Of a stretch of 64,000 nt of DNA, positions 51,261-60,011 are shown piece after piece. The notes below the pieces were generated by a model. That model did not search any database and had not been told where the DNA came from. It was given only the letters and a program-made list of their open reading frames with translations. This stretch comes from Amycolatopsis rubida (GTDB lineage Bacteria > Actinomycetota > Actinomycetes > Mycobacteriales > Pseudonocardiaceae). Both the position numbers and the translations under genes were made by a program. Numbering within the stretch: position 1 is the first letter of the stretch; each line of letters opens with the position of its first letter. Location of the stretch: positions 168,464-232,463 of the forward strand of contig NZ_FOWC01000014.1 in NCBI RefSeq assembly GCF_900115345.1, read 5' to 3'.

Positions 51261-52544
51261 ATGCACAAGTACGTACGACGCGGCCTGACCGCCGCGTTCA
51301 TCTCCGGCGGGTTCGTCCTGCTGGGCGGCGCGGTGGCCAGTGCGGACACCGGGAACCCGGGCCCGCTGGGCGGGCTCGGCGGCACGCTGCACTCGGCGGT
51401 GGCCGGCGCGACATCGGCGACCGGCGCCGGCGGCAACGGCGGCGACTCGGGCAACGGCGGGAACGCGACCAGCGGCAACAACGCGGTCAGCGGGAACTCC
51501 GGCAACTCGGGCAACTCCGGTTCCACCGGGCACAACAGCGCCTACGGCGTCTGTGTCCTGGCCAAGTGCAGCACCTCGGTGACCTCGGGCAACTCCGGGA
51601 ACACCGGCGCGACCGGCTCAACCGGGAACGTCTCGAACACCAGCACCACCACCGGCGGCAACTCCGGCAACGCCGGAAACGGCGGCTCCGGGACCGCGGC
51701 GTCCTCCGGCAAGAACACCGCCGGATCGCACGGCGGCGGGCGCTCCGCGCGCGGCGGGATCGTCGGGGCCCTTGGCTCCGTGACCGGCACCGCGAAGGGC
51801 GGCAACGGCGGCGACTCCGGCAACGTCGGAAACGCCACCAGCCACAACAACGCCGTCACCGGGAACTCCGGCGACTCGGGGAACTCGGGCTCCACCGGCG
51901 GCAACAGTGCCTACGGCCTGTGCGTGCTGGCCCGGTGCTCCACCTCGGTGTCCTCGGGTGACTCCGGGAACACCGGTGCCACCGGTGCGACCGGGAACGC
52001 CTCGAACACCAGCAGCACCATCGGCGGCAACTCCGGTCAAGCGGGCAACGGCGGCGAAGCCACCGTCGTCAGCGACGGCCAGAACGCCGCCACCGCCAAC
52101 GGCGGCAACAACTGGAACCGGAACCGGCACGACCAGAACGGCCGCACCGGCGTCCTGGGCTCCGTGACCGGCACCGCCGGCGGCGGCAACGGCGGCGACT
52201 CCGGCAACGCCGGAAACGCCACCAGCCACAACAACGCCGTCACCGGGAACTCCGGCACCTCGGGCAACTCCGGCTCCACCGGCGGCAACACGGCCGTCGC
52301 CTCGGCCCGGGGGCACGAGCACCAGGGCCGCCATCACGACGGCTGGAAGCACGAGCGCACGACGTCGCACACCGCGGTGACCTCGGGCGACTCGGGCGAC
52401 ACCGGCGCCACCGGCTCGACCGGTGACGCGGGCAACACCAGCAGCACCACCGGCGGCAACTCCGGCCAAGCGGGCAACGGCGGCAACGCCGGCGTCATCG
52501 CCACGGGCTGGAACACCGTCGCGCACGCCCCGCACACCGTCTGA
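51261..52544 (+). CDS. Gly/Asn/Ser-rich repetitive surface protein
   Basis: 427 residues from ATG 51261. Signal peptide residues 1-29 (FISGGFVLLGGAVASAD), then three imperfect ~120-residue units. Each starts GNGGDSGN.GNATS.NNAV, passes through GNSG.SGNSGSTG.N, and ends SGDSGNTGATG.TG. The first two units hold a Cys pair (AYGVCVLAKCSTSV and AYGLCVLARCSTSV); the third lacks it and has a His-rich insert (HEHQGRHHDGWKH). The repeat may form a beta-helix or amyloid-like coat. Function unknown. Confidence 0.8.
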   Translation: MHKYVRRGLTAAFISGGFVLLGGAVASADTGNPGPLGGLGGTLHSAVAGATSATGAGGNGGDSGNGGNATSGNNAVSGNSGNSGNSGSTGHNSAYGVCVLAKCSTSVTSGNSGNTGATGSTGNVSNTSTTTGGNSGNAGNGGSGTAASSGKNTAGSHGGGRSARGGIVGALGSVTGTAKGGNGGDSGNVGNATSHNNAVTGNSGDSGNSGSTGGNSAYGLCVLARCSTSVSSGDSGNTGATGATGNASNTSSTIGGNSGQAGNGGEATVVSDGQNAATANGGNNWNRNRHDQNGRTGVLGSVTGTAGGGNGGDSGNAGNATSHNNAVTGNSGTSGNSGSTGGNTAVASARGHEHQGRHHDGWKHERTTSHTAVTSGDSGDTGATGSTGDAGNTSSTTGGNSGQAGNGGNAGVIATGWNTVAHAPHTV

Positions 52545-52562
52545 CGGAGCGCGGGACCGCAC

Positions 52563-52610
52563 GGAGCGGGGCATCGGGGATCTTCCCGGTGCCCCGCTCC
52601 CATTTCAGCC
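52563..52610 (+). terminator. Hairpin terminator after the repeat-protein gene
   Basis: GGAGCGGGGCA (52563-52573) and TGCCCCGCTCC (52590-52600) pair exactly, with an inner CGGG/CCCG stem, then CATTTC. Confidence 0.8.
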
Positions 52611-53227
52611 GGTAGCCGCGCGAGAGGCGAAGAGAGGCCAACGATTGCGACGCACACTCGGCCCGACGACGACAGCGAGTCTGTTCTGGCACGAAACAGC
52701 ACAGCTGTCCCAGCCCGCGAAGCGCTCGACACAGCGCCGCGACGCGGACAAGCTGCCCGAGAACGACACCGGCAAGCTCGCCTGATATCTGCAGCCCAAC
52801 GCTGTTCGCCGGCTGGGCCAAGATCAGCACCCGAGACTGTCTCTGCTGGTGCGTCGTCGAGGCATCCTCCACGACTTGATTCGCGCGACGTTCGCCTCTC
52901 CTGCCGCGATGACGGCTCAGCACCGGAACCAAGGTTTGTCCTACTGCCCTGTGGACGTGCGGCTCGGCTGGTTTCTCGGCCGCAGTACCGTTCTCGCCGA
53001 CGGCTTGAGCGCGCGGGGATCGTGAGTGGGCGCGACAGCGACCGAGATCGACAACCTCCCGCGAGGTGCTTCGCCCTCTGCCGACCGCGGAACGAATCAC
53101 ACTTGCTCGGCTCAAGGGCGGTGCCAACGGAAGTGCCTCGGGGACACTCCGTTGACACCGCCTCAGTGGTGATCAGGCAACCCGGCGCGGAGCGCGGCGG
53201 AGGAACCGCTACGCGCCGGGCCGGTCG
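52611..53227 (-). other. Intergenic, no supportable gene
   Basis: A 50-codon rightward frame (52636-52785) ends in a stop but has no RBS or family match. The rest shows no coding signal that I trust. Confidence 0.4.
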
Positions 53228-53947
53228 TCACGATCCGATCTGCTGCCGGATCCAGCTCAGGTGCTGGGCGATCCCGGTGTAAAGGGTGCTCGTCGCGCAC
53301 TCGCCGTTGTTGTCGCCAGGGCCGTGCGTTTCGCCGACCAACGTCCACTTTCCGGCCGTCCCTACGATCGCCGGACCGCCGGAGTCGCCGTGGCAAGCGG
53401 AATGCGCGCGGTCTCCGGAAACGCACACGTCTCCCGCACCGCCGCCGCCCGCGTAACAGGAGCTGCTGGGCAGCACCCGCAGATCGATCTGCCGCAGCGT
53501 GGCCGGAGTGCCGCAGTTCGGCCAGCTCGTGCAGCCCCAGCCCAGCAACCGGGCGGTCGTGTTCGCGGGCGGGTTGCTCGTGGCCATCGGCACCGGGGCG
53601 GCTCGCACCGCCGAAGAAAGGTGCATCAGCGTGAGGTCGGTGCCAGGCTTGGTGATCCGGCGGTCGATGCGGCCGACTTCGCCGCCGGAGTTCTTGTTGA
53701 CGGAGCCGACGCGGCCTTGCGACGCGCTGCCGCAGTGGTTGGCGGTCACGATCCACTGTGGCGCGACCAGGCTGCCGCCGCAGCCGTTGCTCAGCGAGAC
53801 CATGAAGCTGTAGGTCTCGGACGCGGTCGTCCCGCCGATGATGTGGGGCTGGGCACCCGGGGTTTGCTGGGCCTGCGCGGCTGCGGGGGCGGCCGCCACG
53901 AGAGCGGCCGCGAAAATCCCGAGCGCGGTCGAAAGCACCTTGCGCAT
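53228..53947 (-). CDS. Secreted trypsin-like serine protease (S1)
   Basis: 239 residues from ATG 53947. Signal peptide ~1-30 (AAALVAAAPAAAQAQ), then mature IIGGTTASETYSFMVSLSNG. Triad: His in WIVTANHCG (~68), Asp in PGTDLTLMHL, Ser in SACHGDSGGPAIVG (~184). Six cysteines (CGGS, NHCG, WGCTSWPNC, SSSCYAG, DVCVSG, SACHG and ECATS) fit trypsin disulfides. A Ser/Gly at the S1 pocket region (ETHGPGDN) suggests a non-trypsin preference, but that is weak. Confidence 0.92.
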   Translation of the reverse strand: MRKVLSTALGIFAAALVAAAPAAAQAQQTPGAQPHIIGGTTASETYSFMVSLSNGCGGSLVAPQWIVTANHCGSASQGRVGSVNKNSGGEVGRIDRRITKPGTDLTLMHLSSAVRAAPVPMATSNPPANTTARLLGWGCTSWPNCGTPATLRQIDLRVLPSSSCYAGGGGAGDVCVSGDRAHSACHGDSGGPAIVGTAGKWTLVGETHGPGDNNGECATSTLYTGIAQHLSWIRQQIGS

Positions 53948-54302
53948 GATCGCTCGCAATCAGCGGCTTCGTTGCCGCTTGGTAGTAGGAACGGTCAGGG
54001 AACGCCGGGACCCCTGATGCGCGGGCCCGGCACCCAGCACGATGTCCCGGCGTCCCCGGGCGGAACCACCGTCGTCGGTAGGAAGACGAAAGTCGCGGAT
54101 CGTTCCGGGTCCGAGGCGGTTCGCGGAACACCGGCCAGCCGGTGCTTCCCCGGCACCGGCACGGGATCCCGGGTTGAACAGAGAACGTTCACCACGACCG
54201 ACCCGCTCGCCGGGCTGGCAAGAAAACCCGGCCGGAACGCCAGCAGGGCCGCACAGCCCCCGGCACGAACCGCCGGAAGGAACGACGCGTGACATCGGAG
54301 CC

Positions 54303-54560
54303 CCGGACAAGCCCGGCTTCGACGGGCGGAGACCGAAAAGATTCTGGGAACAGCTCTACCGCCGGCACCGCGGCAACGCGGAAATCTGGGGCACCCGAGC
54401 CAATCCGACCCTCGTCGAAGACACCAGTGACTCGACGAGGGCACCACGCTCGATCTGGCCTGGCATGGCTGGCGGGTCGCCGCGAGCGGGTCGGCTGGCC
54501 GGAGAACAGGTACGCACTGGACCGCGCCGACTGGGCGCAGAGGCGCCGAACGGGCCAGGC
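54303..54560 (+). pseudogene. SAM-dependent methyltransferase, decayed N-terminal fragment
   Basis: PGFDGRRPKRFWEQLYRRHR then IWGTRANPTLVEDT matches the start of a common methyltransferase (FWEQRYR...WSGRPNPVLV). After a shift GTTLDLAWHGWRV follows, so the GCGEGGDAIWLA SAM loop appears deleted. Confidence 0.45.
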
Positions 54561-54621
54561 GGTCGGTCAGACCGCGACCGGCACCGATCCGGCCCTGCGC
54601 ATCCGCCGGAACGAACCTTGC

Positions 54622-54722
54622 TCAGAGCCGGTGGCGGATCAGACGTGAGCTGTTGCCGACCACCGCGACCGACGACGCGTTGTGCAGGACCGCCGCCGCG
54701 ACCGGGGAAAGAGCGCTCCCCA
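54622..54722 (-). pseudogene. P1B-type metal ATPase, C-terminal fragment
   Basis: The minus frame ending at 54622 reads LSPVAAAVLHNASSVAVVGN then SSRLIRHRL, the last helix of a heavy-metal P-type ATPase (the conserved LHNASS..VV.NS.RL end). The catalytic core is absent. Confidence 0.65.
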
Positions 54723-55191
54723 GCTGTACAAAGCCTCAGGGCGAAGACCGACGCACCCCGCTTTCAGCCTACGCCGTGAACGTCACGGCCTCCCCGTCGC
54801 CGGGTGCCGACCGGCCGCTGACGACGAGGTGCTCGTCGTCACCCGCTCCCTGACGCCAGCGAACCGAGTCTGCTGGCCGTCGGCGCGCGACAGGCGGCGC
54901 CTTCCGCCTGGACACGCTGACGGATCTGTCGTGCAGAGTCAGAACCGCAGGCGATGAGGCAGCTAGGAACGTGGGCCGTTACCGCATAAGTGGAACGCAA
55001 GCAGCACGTGGCCGGCGTCGGGTTCCTCCTGCTGCAGTTAGGACGGCGGATTCGCTCGACGCTGGTGAGCTTCGGCTGCCGAGGCCTGTCGATCTTGCAG
55101 GTTTCGAACCCCGCCATACCGACGCACCCCATGCCTCCCGTCTGGGAACCGTGCTGTGGTGCGCCCCGATGGGGCGCACCACAGCGCTGCG
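54723..55191 (+). other. Intergenic, no gene seen
   Basis: Short frames only. It contains a small dyad (GTGGTGCGCCCC/GGGGCGCACCAC near 55157-55182) that could terminate the leftward FG-GAP gene. Confidence 0.4.
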
Positions 55192-56246
55192 TCAGAACAC
55201 CCAGTCGTAGTTCGACCAACCGGATTTGATCAGCTGGCCGGTGGCGGCGTTGAACACCGTTTCGGGCTTCGCCGGGTTCCACACTCCGGAGTGGAGGACT
55301 CCCCGCAACTCGCCGGACGCGGTGAGCCGGGCGGCGAAGTCGGGGTAGTCATCGTGGTTGAAGTCGGGGAACAGGATGTGGTCGGCCGTGTTCATTCCCG
55401 ACCCGATGATTTTGAACCATTTGGCGACGGGCTTCCCGCTGGAGTCGACGTCGGCGAAGAGGTCGAGCATCCACAGGGTTCCGTCGGACATCGTGATGAG
55501 GATGTCCTTGAAGTAGTCGCCAGTCAGATCGGCCAGCTGGATGCCGGTCACGTAGTCCGCGGCGGTCAGCAGCTGACCGCGGTAGCTGTAGGACGGCTTG
55601 CCGTTGACCATTCCGTCGTTGACGTAGAGGTCGATCGCCTTCGTGCTGGCCTTCTTGATGATGATGTCGGCGCGGCCGTCCGGCTCGAGCGGGTTTTTCG
55701 GGTCGCTGCCGACGAAGTCCGCCAAGCAGATCGGCGAACCCGGAGTGAAGCCTGAGATGAACGACGCGTCGGCGCTGAGCTGGGGCGCCCCGGCAACGGT
55801 GCCCTGGTTGTACGCGGCGTACATCACGCCGGCGCTGTCGATGCTCGCGACGTCGTTGCGGCCGTCTCCGTTGAGGTCGCCTTGGCCGAACCACACCCGG
55901 TCCGGAGTCGATGCCCGGATCTGGGTGGGGCCGGCGAGGGTGGCGGCACCGTCGAGGCTTCCGCTTCCCGCGAAGACGTCCAGCCGGGTGGTGACGCGGT
56001 CTCTCGCGATGACGTCGTCGATCCCGTCGCCGGTCAGATCGTTGGCGGACGAGGTGATCGCCGCACGGCTCTTCGCGGGGCGGCTTTCTGGTGCCGCAGC
56101 ATCGTCGCGAGTGCCGGTCCGATGCTCGGCACGGCGGTCTTGTGCGGGGAACCTTGAGCGGTCGCGCTGGTCGTCACCAGCGTGGAACACAGCAGTCCGG
56201 CAGTGACCATTCCGGCCAGCAGCGGTCTCTTCGTGGTGCGTTTCAT
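55192..56246 (-). pseudogene. Secreted FG-GAP/VCBS repeat protein, frameshifted
   Basis: ATG 56246 gives a signal peptide (MKRTTKRPLLAGMVTAGLLC) and runs to MLRHQ near 56100. The frame then changes by one base and resumes as ESRPAKSRAAITSSANDL. After that come FG-GAP calcium-type repeats: TGDGIDDVIARDR, GDLNGDGRNDVASIDS, EPDGRADIIIK, LADLTGDYFKDILI and PDFNHDDYPDFAAR. A single indel would restore a ~350-residue protein, so either a recent mutation or a sequencing error. Confidence 0.8.
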
Positions 56247-56278
56247 GATCGTCTCCCCCAATTCGTGGTGTGGGCGGA

Positions 56279-57208
56279 CTACCCGGTCAGCTGGCGAGCC
56301 AGATCCGGGACGAATTCGCCCGCTCGCGAGGCGGGCGCGGCTCCGCAGGGACCGTCGGAGACCCCTGGGACGGTGAGCCAGGCTTGCTGAAGTGCGCCCG
56401 GCTGGTCGGACAGCACCGAGTCCGGCCCGATCCGGGCACCGGCGGGATTGCAGGTCCCGGTGACGACGGCACCGTTGCGGGAGCTGTCAGCCAGAAGGAA
56501 ATAGTCGCTTCGGCCGGTCGCGGCGGCAAGGGCGTCGTGGAGTTTCCGGGCGGGCCCGGCCAGCTGTGCGGCCGGCGTGTAGTCGCCGACGCCGAAGGTG
56601 ACGCCGGCGGCCTGCGCTACCCCGGAAGAAATCAACCACGCACGCTGCTCATCCACCGTTCCACCTGCTGACACGTCCAAGAACACGAACGCGTTGGGTG
56701 CCTCAGCGCGGAGTTGCCGCACCGACGCGTTCAGGTAGCGGGTGACACCCGCGGTGTCCGCGCATTGTCCGCCCAGCAGGCGGGGCTCGAGCACCACGAT
56801 CGCTTTGCCGTCGCCGAGGCCGCGCGCGAGGTCGCCGACGGCGGGCGAACGCTCGGCGGGACAAACACCAGGCTCGGTGAACGCCGCGACGAGCATCGGC
56901 ATCCAACGTTGTTTCGCCGCCTGGGCCAGGTAGTCGCGGACGCGCTGGCTCAGGTCCACGTCAGCCGCGGTGAATCGGTGGGCGACTGGGGTGTAGGCGA
57001 TGTCGCGCTGGATCGGTTCGAAGGCTGGCGACTTGCCACCAGCGTTCTGGCGCGTCCATATCGCGGCTGGGCTTTCGGGATCACGAGCTAGCCGGAACGT
57101 GCCGGCGAGCAGGCGCGACGCAGGTGGCGGACCCGCTTCGCCGGGCAGATCGACACATCCGCCCACGAGCAGCAGCACTGCCAGCAAGATCGGTCCCAGC
57201 CGGTTCAC
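56279..57208 (-). CDS. Lipoprotein with GH6 (cellulase)-like domain
   Basis: 309 residues from GTG 57208, overlapping the upstream stop by four bases. Lipobox VGGC at ~15. The GH6 barrel is recognisable: AIVVLEPRLLGGQCADTAGV, FVFLDVSAGGTVDEQRAW, YFLLADSSRNGAV, CNPAGARIGP and VPGVSDGPCGAA. The usual general-acid segment (LPDRDC) reads FTEPGVC, so the catalytic Asp seems lost. It may bind rather than cleave a glucan. Last gene of the five-gene operon. Confidence 0.72.
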   Translation of the reverse strand: MNRLGPILLAVLLLVGGCVDLPGEAGPPPASRLLAGTFRLARDPESPAAIWTRQNAGGKSPAFEPIQRDIAYTPVAHRFTAADVDLSQRVRDYLAQAAKQRWMPMLVAAFTEPGVCPAERSPAVGDLARGLGDGKAIVVLEPRLLGGQCADTAGVTRYLNASVRQLRAEAPNAFVFLDVSAGGTVDEQRAWLISSGVAQAAGVTFGVGDYTPAAQLAGPARKLHDALAAATGRSDYFLLADSSRNGAVVTGTCNPAGARIGPDSVLSDQPGALQQAWLTVPGVSDGPCGAAPASRAGEFVPDLARQLTG

Positions 57209-59085
57209 CGCGCCGCCTCCTCGTCCACACCGGGGACCGGATTGGCGAGCGAACGCGCGAAATAGCGCAGCACTCGCTCGCATCGCGCCGGCACCGCCTT
57301 CGCGACCGACTCGTCGACCGCACGGAGTTCTCCCGCGATGGTCTCATCGAGTTTTTCCGCCAGAACGTTTCTCCGGGCCCGCATCTCGTTCTCGCTCAAC
57401 CGTCCGAATCGAACTGGCAACCCGGTGAGGCGCGCGGCTAACGCGCCGGTCAATGTGGTGTCCAGCCTTCCTTGCCGCTCAAGCAGCAACGCCCGGTCCT
57501 CGGCAAGGAGGAAAAGCCTGCCGCACGTGCGTCCGAACCGGCGCAATACGTCGACTGTCGCGTCATCCGAGCCCGCCGCATAAGCGCCGAGGCGAGCCGG
57601 GAATTCGAATAAAGTCTCGAACAGCGCCTCCGCCTTGTGTTCCGCCCGAAGCGCGACGAGCGAGGCCAGCCAGGCCGCGAAAGCCGCGGACAGGTCTGGT
57701 CGCGCAGTGGTCAGGACGTCGGTCGCTGTCGCCAGCAGGTAGTCCGCGGCCATCACCGAGGAGGCATAACGCCAGTCCACGCCACGGCACGGAGCGCTCG
57801 CCTCCCCGGCCGGAACGCTGTGCGCGAGTGCGCCAAGAAGGGCCAGTTCGATCGCAGCGGCCACTGGCGCCTGGCGCACATCGGGATGGTCGCCCGCCGC
57901 CATCAACGCGCCTGCGAACAACGCAGAGGGCCGGATGCCCCGGTGAAGACCATCGCGGCCGCCAAGCGTGTGCATCGCTAACAGCGGCCATTCGTCACCG
58001 ATCCTGCGGACAGCCACTTCATTGCAGGCCATGGTGAACGGGGCGAGGTACAGGCGCACAGGATCGGCCGGTTCTCGCCGAGCCCGGAGAGCGTCGTGTG
58101 CCATCGCGCCGCCGAAAAGGACCGCACGATGGCTCTGCCGGAAGAACGGATGCTCCGAGGACGCCGAACTCGACAGGATTCGCCAGGCCAGGTGGTAGTG
58201 CCGGATCGCGTGCCGGGCGGTGTGGAAGTAGCCGACGAAGGAAGCCCGGAGCCCTGCCTGGTAGGCATCGCTGACCCGCGACGGATCTTTTCGATGGCGA
58301 GCGACCGCCTCAGCTGCGATCTCCGCGCTGCGAATCGCGTAGGAGATCCCGTCGCCGGTGAACGGGTTGACTAGTCCTGCCGCCTCGCCTGCTGCAAGAG
58401 CACCGTCTCGGATCGCGTTCTCCGGCGCGAAACCTGCGTTGACCGGATAGACCGTCAACGGACTGACCGCGACCGCTGCGGCCATCCGCGGGTCAGCCGA
58501 GCGCACGGCGGACTCGATGCGGTCTCCGGCGAGCGGCCGGGACGACATGGTGGTCACGGACACCGTCGCCGTCCCGGGTGCGCCCGAAACCGGAACCACG
58601 CGGACGACCACAGGGGCCGCCCGTGGGTTCTCGTCGTCCGGTTGGGTCAGGTGGGTAACCACAGTGCCTTCGACGGAGCAGTTCCGCCAGGTTCCGGTGA
58701 CTGTCCACCCGTGTCCCGGCCGCTCGCTGTGCGGCGGCGCACCGGTCGCGTCGACCACCAGCCCGGGTATGTCTTCGTCGGGCACTGCGGTGGCGATGAC
58801 GGCACCGGCGGCTACCGCGGCTTCCCGCAACGACTCGACCAGCGTGCGATATGAGCAGATGACCATGTTTGAGCGGCCGAAGTCCCGCGGCGCTTCACCG
58901 CCGAACGAAAGCAGCAGGCGGCTCGTCCCCGCGGCGGAAGCAGGTGCCACGGGCTGTTCGACCACCATCTGGTGGTCAGGTCCGGTCCTGGGCCGCTCCA
59001 CCAGCAGGACGTCGAAGCCGGACGCGGCGAGGAGCCGCGCCGCGGTGCAGCCTGCCGGACCGGCCCCCTTCACGAGAACATCCAT
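57205..59085 (-). CDS. Geranylgeranyl-reductase-like flavoprotein fused to a degenerate prenyl-synthase domain
   Basis: 626 residues. The first ~400 are an FAD oxidoreductase of the GGR family: VLVKGAGPAGCTAARLLAAS, DGALAAGEAAGLVNPFTGDG, ISYAIRSAEIAAEAVARH. The last ~220 are all-helical and resemble trans-isoprenyl diphosphate synthases (YASSVMAADYLLATATDVLT, AEALFETLFEFPARLGAYAA), but both Asp-rich motifs are absent. It overlaps the prenyl synthase gene by 16 bases, so the fused domain could be a non-catalytic partner of that enzyme. It probably reduces prenyl chains. Confidence 0.8.
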   Translation of the reverse strand: MDVLVKGAGPAGCTAARLLAASGFDVLLVERPRTGPDHQMVVEQPVAPASAAGTSRLLLSFGGEAPRDFGRSNMVICSYRTLVESLREAAVAAGAVIATAVPDEDIPGLVVDATGAPPHSERPGHGWTVTGTWRNCSVEGTVVTHLTQPDDENPRAAPVVVRVVPVSGAPGTATVSVTTMSSRPLAGDRIESAVRSADPRMAAAVAVSPLTVYPVNAGFAPENAIRDGALAAGEAAGLVNPFTGDGISYAIRSAEIAAEAVARHRKDPSRVSDAYQAGLRASFVGYFHTARHAIRHYHLAWRILSSSASSEHPFFRQSHRAVLFGGAMAHDALRARREPADPVRLYLAPFTMACNEVAVRRIGDEWPLLAMHTLGGRDGLHRGIRPSALFAGALMAAGDHPDVRQAPVAAAIELALLGALAHSVPAGEASAPCRGVDWRYASSVMAADYLLATATDVLTTARPDLSAAFAAWLASLVALRAEHKAEALFETLFEFPARLGAYAAGSDDATVDVLRRFGRTCGRLFLLAEDRALLLERQGRLDTTLTGALAARLTGLPVRFGRLSENEMRARRNVLAEKLDETIAGELRAVDESVAKAVPARCERVLRYFARSLANPVPGVDEEAAR

Positions 59086-60011
59086 ACCGCGTCGGTCACC
59101 TCCCGCAGCCTCTTTCCGGCGGCCTCGTGTTCGAACGGGCGAAGTGCCGCGAACGCTGACTCCCGATGGCGGCGGGCTTCGCCGATCGCGTGGTCCAGGC
59201 CGCCGGACGCGACGACCAGCTCGCGGATTCGCCGCACCGCGGTCGCGTCCATTTCCGGGGCGAGCAGCAACGGCTCAAGCTCGGCGGGACGGACGCGCAA
59301 GGCGTGCAGCGTCGGCAGCCCGTAGAGGCCGAGTTTGTGGTCTGTGCCCGCGGGTTTCCCCGAATCGCCGGGCAGGAAGTCCTTGCAGTCGTCTTGGATC
59401 TGGAAGCACACGCCGATCTCCGTGGCGAACGCCGCGACCGCGGTGACGAACGAGCTGTCGCGGCCAGCACTTCCGGCACCGAGGACACAACTGAGCACGA
59501 ACAGCTCGCCGGTCTTCTTGACCACCATCGCCACGTAGTCCTCGGCGTCGAGTTCGGTGTCGTACGCCCGCTCCACGTCCATCATCTGGCCCAGCGCCAG
59601 ATTCGCGCTGCACCTGCTGACGGCGGCCGCGGTGCGCGGCCCGAGGTCGGCGGCTTCTTGCCCCACCAGGGCGACGCAGGCAGTGCCGGCCAAGAGCGCG
59701 ACGTCGGCTCCCTCCCGCTCGTGCGCGCTCGGCAGACCACGCCGGGTCGCGGCGCGATCCACCACGTCGTCGTGGACCAGCGACGCGAGGTGCAGCAGCT
59801 CGACGAGCGCGCCGAGGCGCACCAGCTCCGAACGCCGGGCAGAACTCCCCGCGGCCGCGGCCTCCACCAGGGCGGCCCTGATCCCCTTGCCCGGCCGCTG
59901 GACCAAAGGCGCCACCGCCGGACGCAGCACCCTGGGCAAGTCTTCGGTCAGCTCGAGGAGTCTCAACCGGACGGATGCGGGGAAGTCCGTCGTCCGCTCG
60001 AAATTCGTCAC
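59070..60011 (-). CDS. Polyprenyl (trans-isoprenyl) diphosphate synthase
   Basis: 313 residues. First Asp-rich motif in LLHLASLVHDDVVDRAATRR (~79), second in FQIQDDCKDFLPGD (~205), plus GKGIRAALVEAA (the GKR..RP region) and VAMVVKKTGELFVLSC. All catalytic motifs are intact, so it should elongate allylic diphosphates from IPP. It overlaps the preceding protease gene by four bases and the following fusion gene by 16. A geranylgeranyl or longer product is plausible, given the adjacent GGR. Confidence 0.9.
   Translation of the reverse strand: MTNFERTTDFPASVRLRLLELTEDLPRVLRPAVAPLVQRPGKGIRAALVEAAAAGSSARRSELVRLGALVELLHLASLVHDDVVDRAATRRGLPSAHEREGADVALLAGTACVALVGQEAADLGPRTAAAVSRCSANLALGQMMDVERAYDTELDAEDYVAMVVKKTGELFVLSCVLGAGSAGRDSSFVTAVAAFATEIGVCFQIQDDCKDFLPGDSGKPAGTDHKLGLYGLPTLHALRVRPAELEPLLLAPEMDATAVRRIRELVVASGGLDHAIGEARRHRESAFAALRPFEHEAAGKRLREVTDAVWMFS

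Noticed and set aside
51618..52574. Leftward Val/Gly-rich frame through the repeat protein
   Set aside because: It is the antisense of a repetitive gene, so its apparent regularity is inherited.
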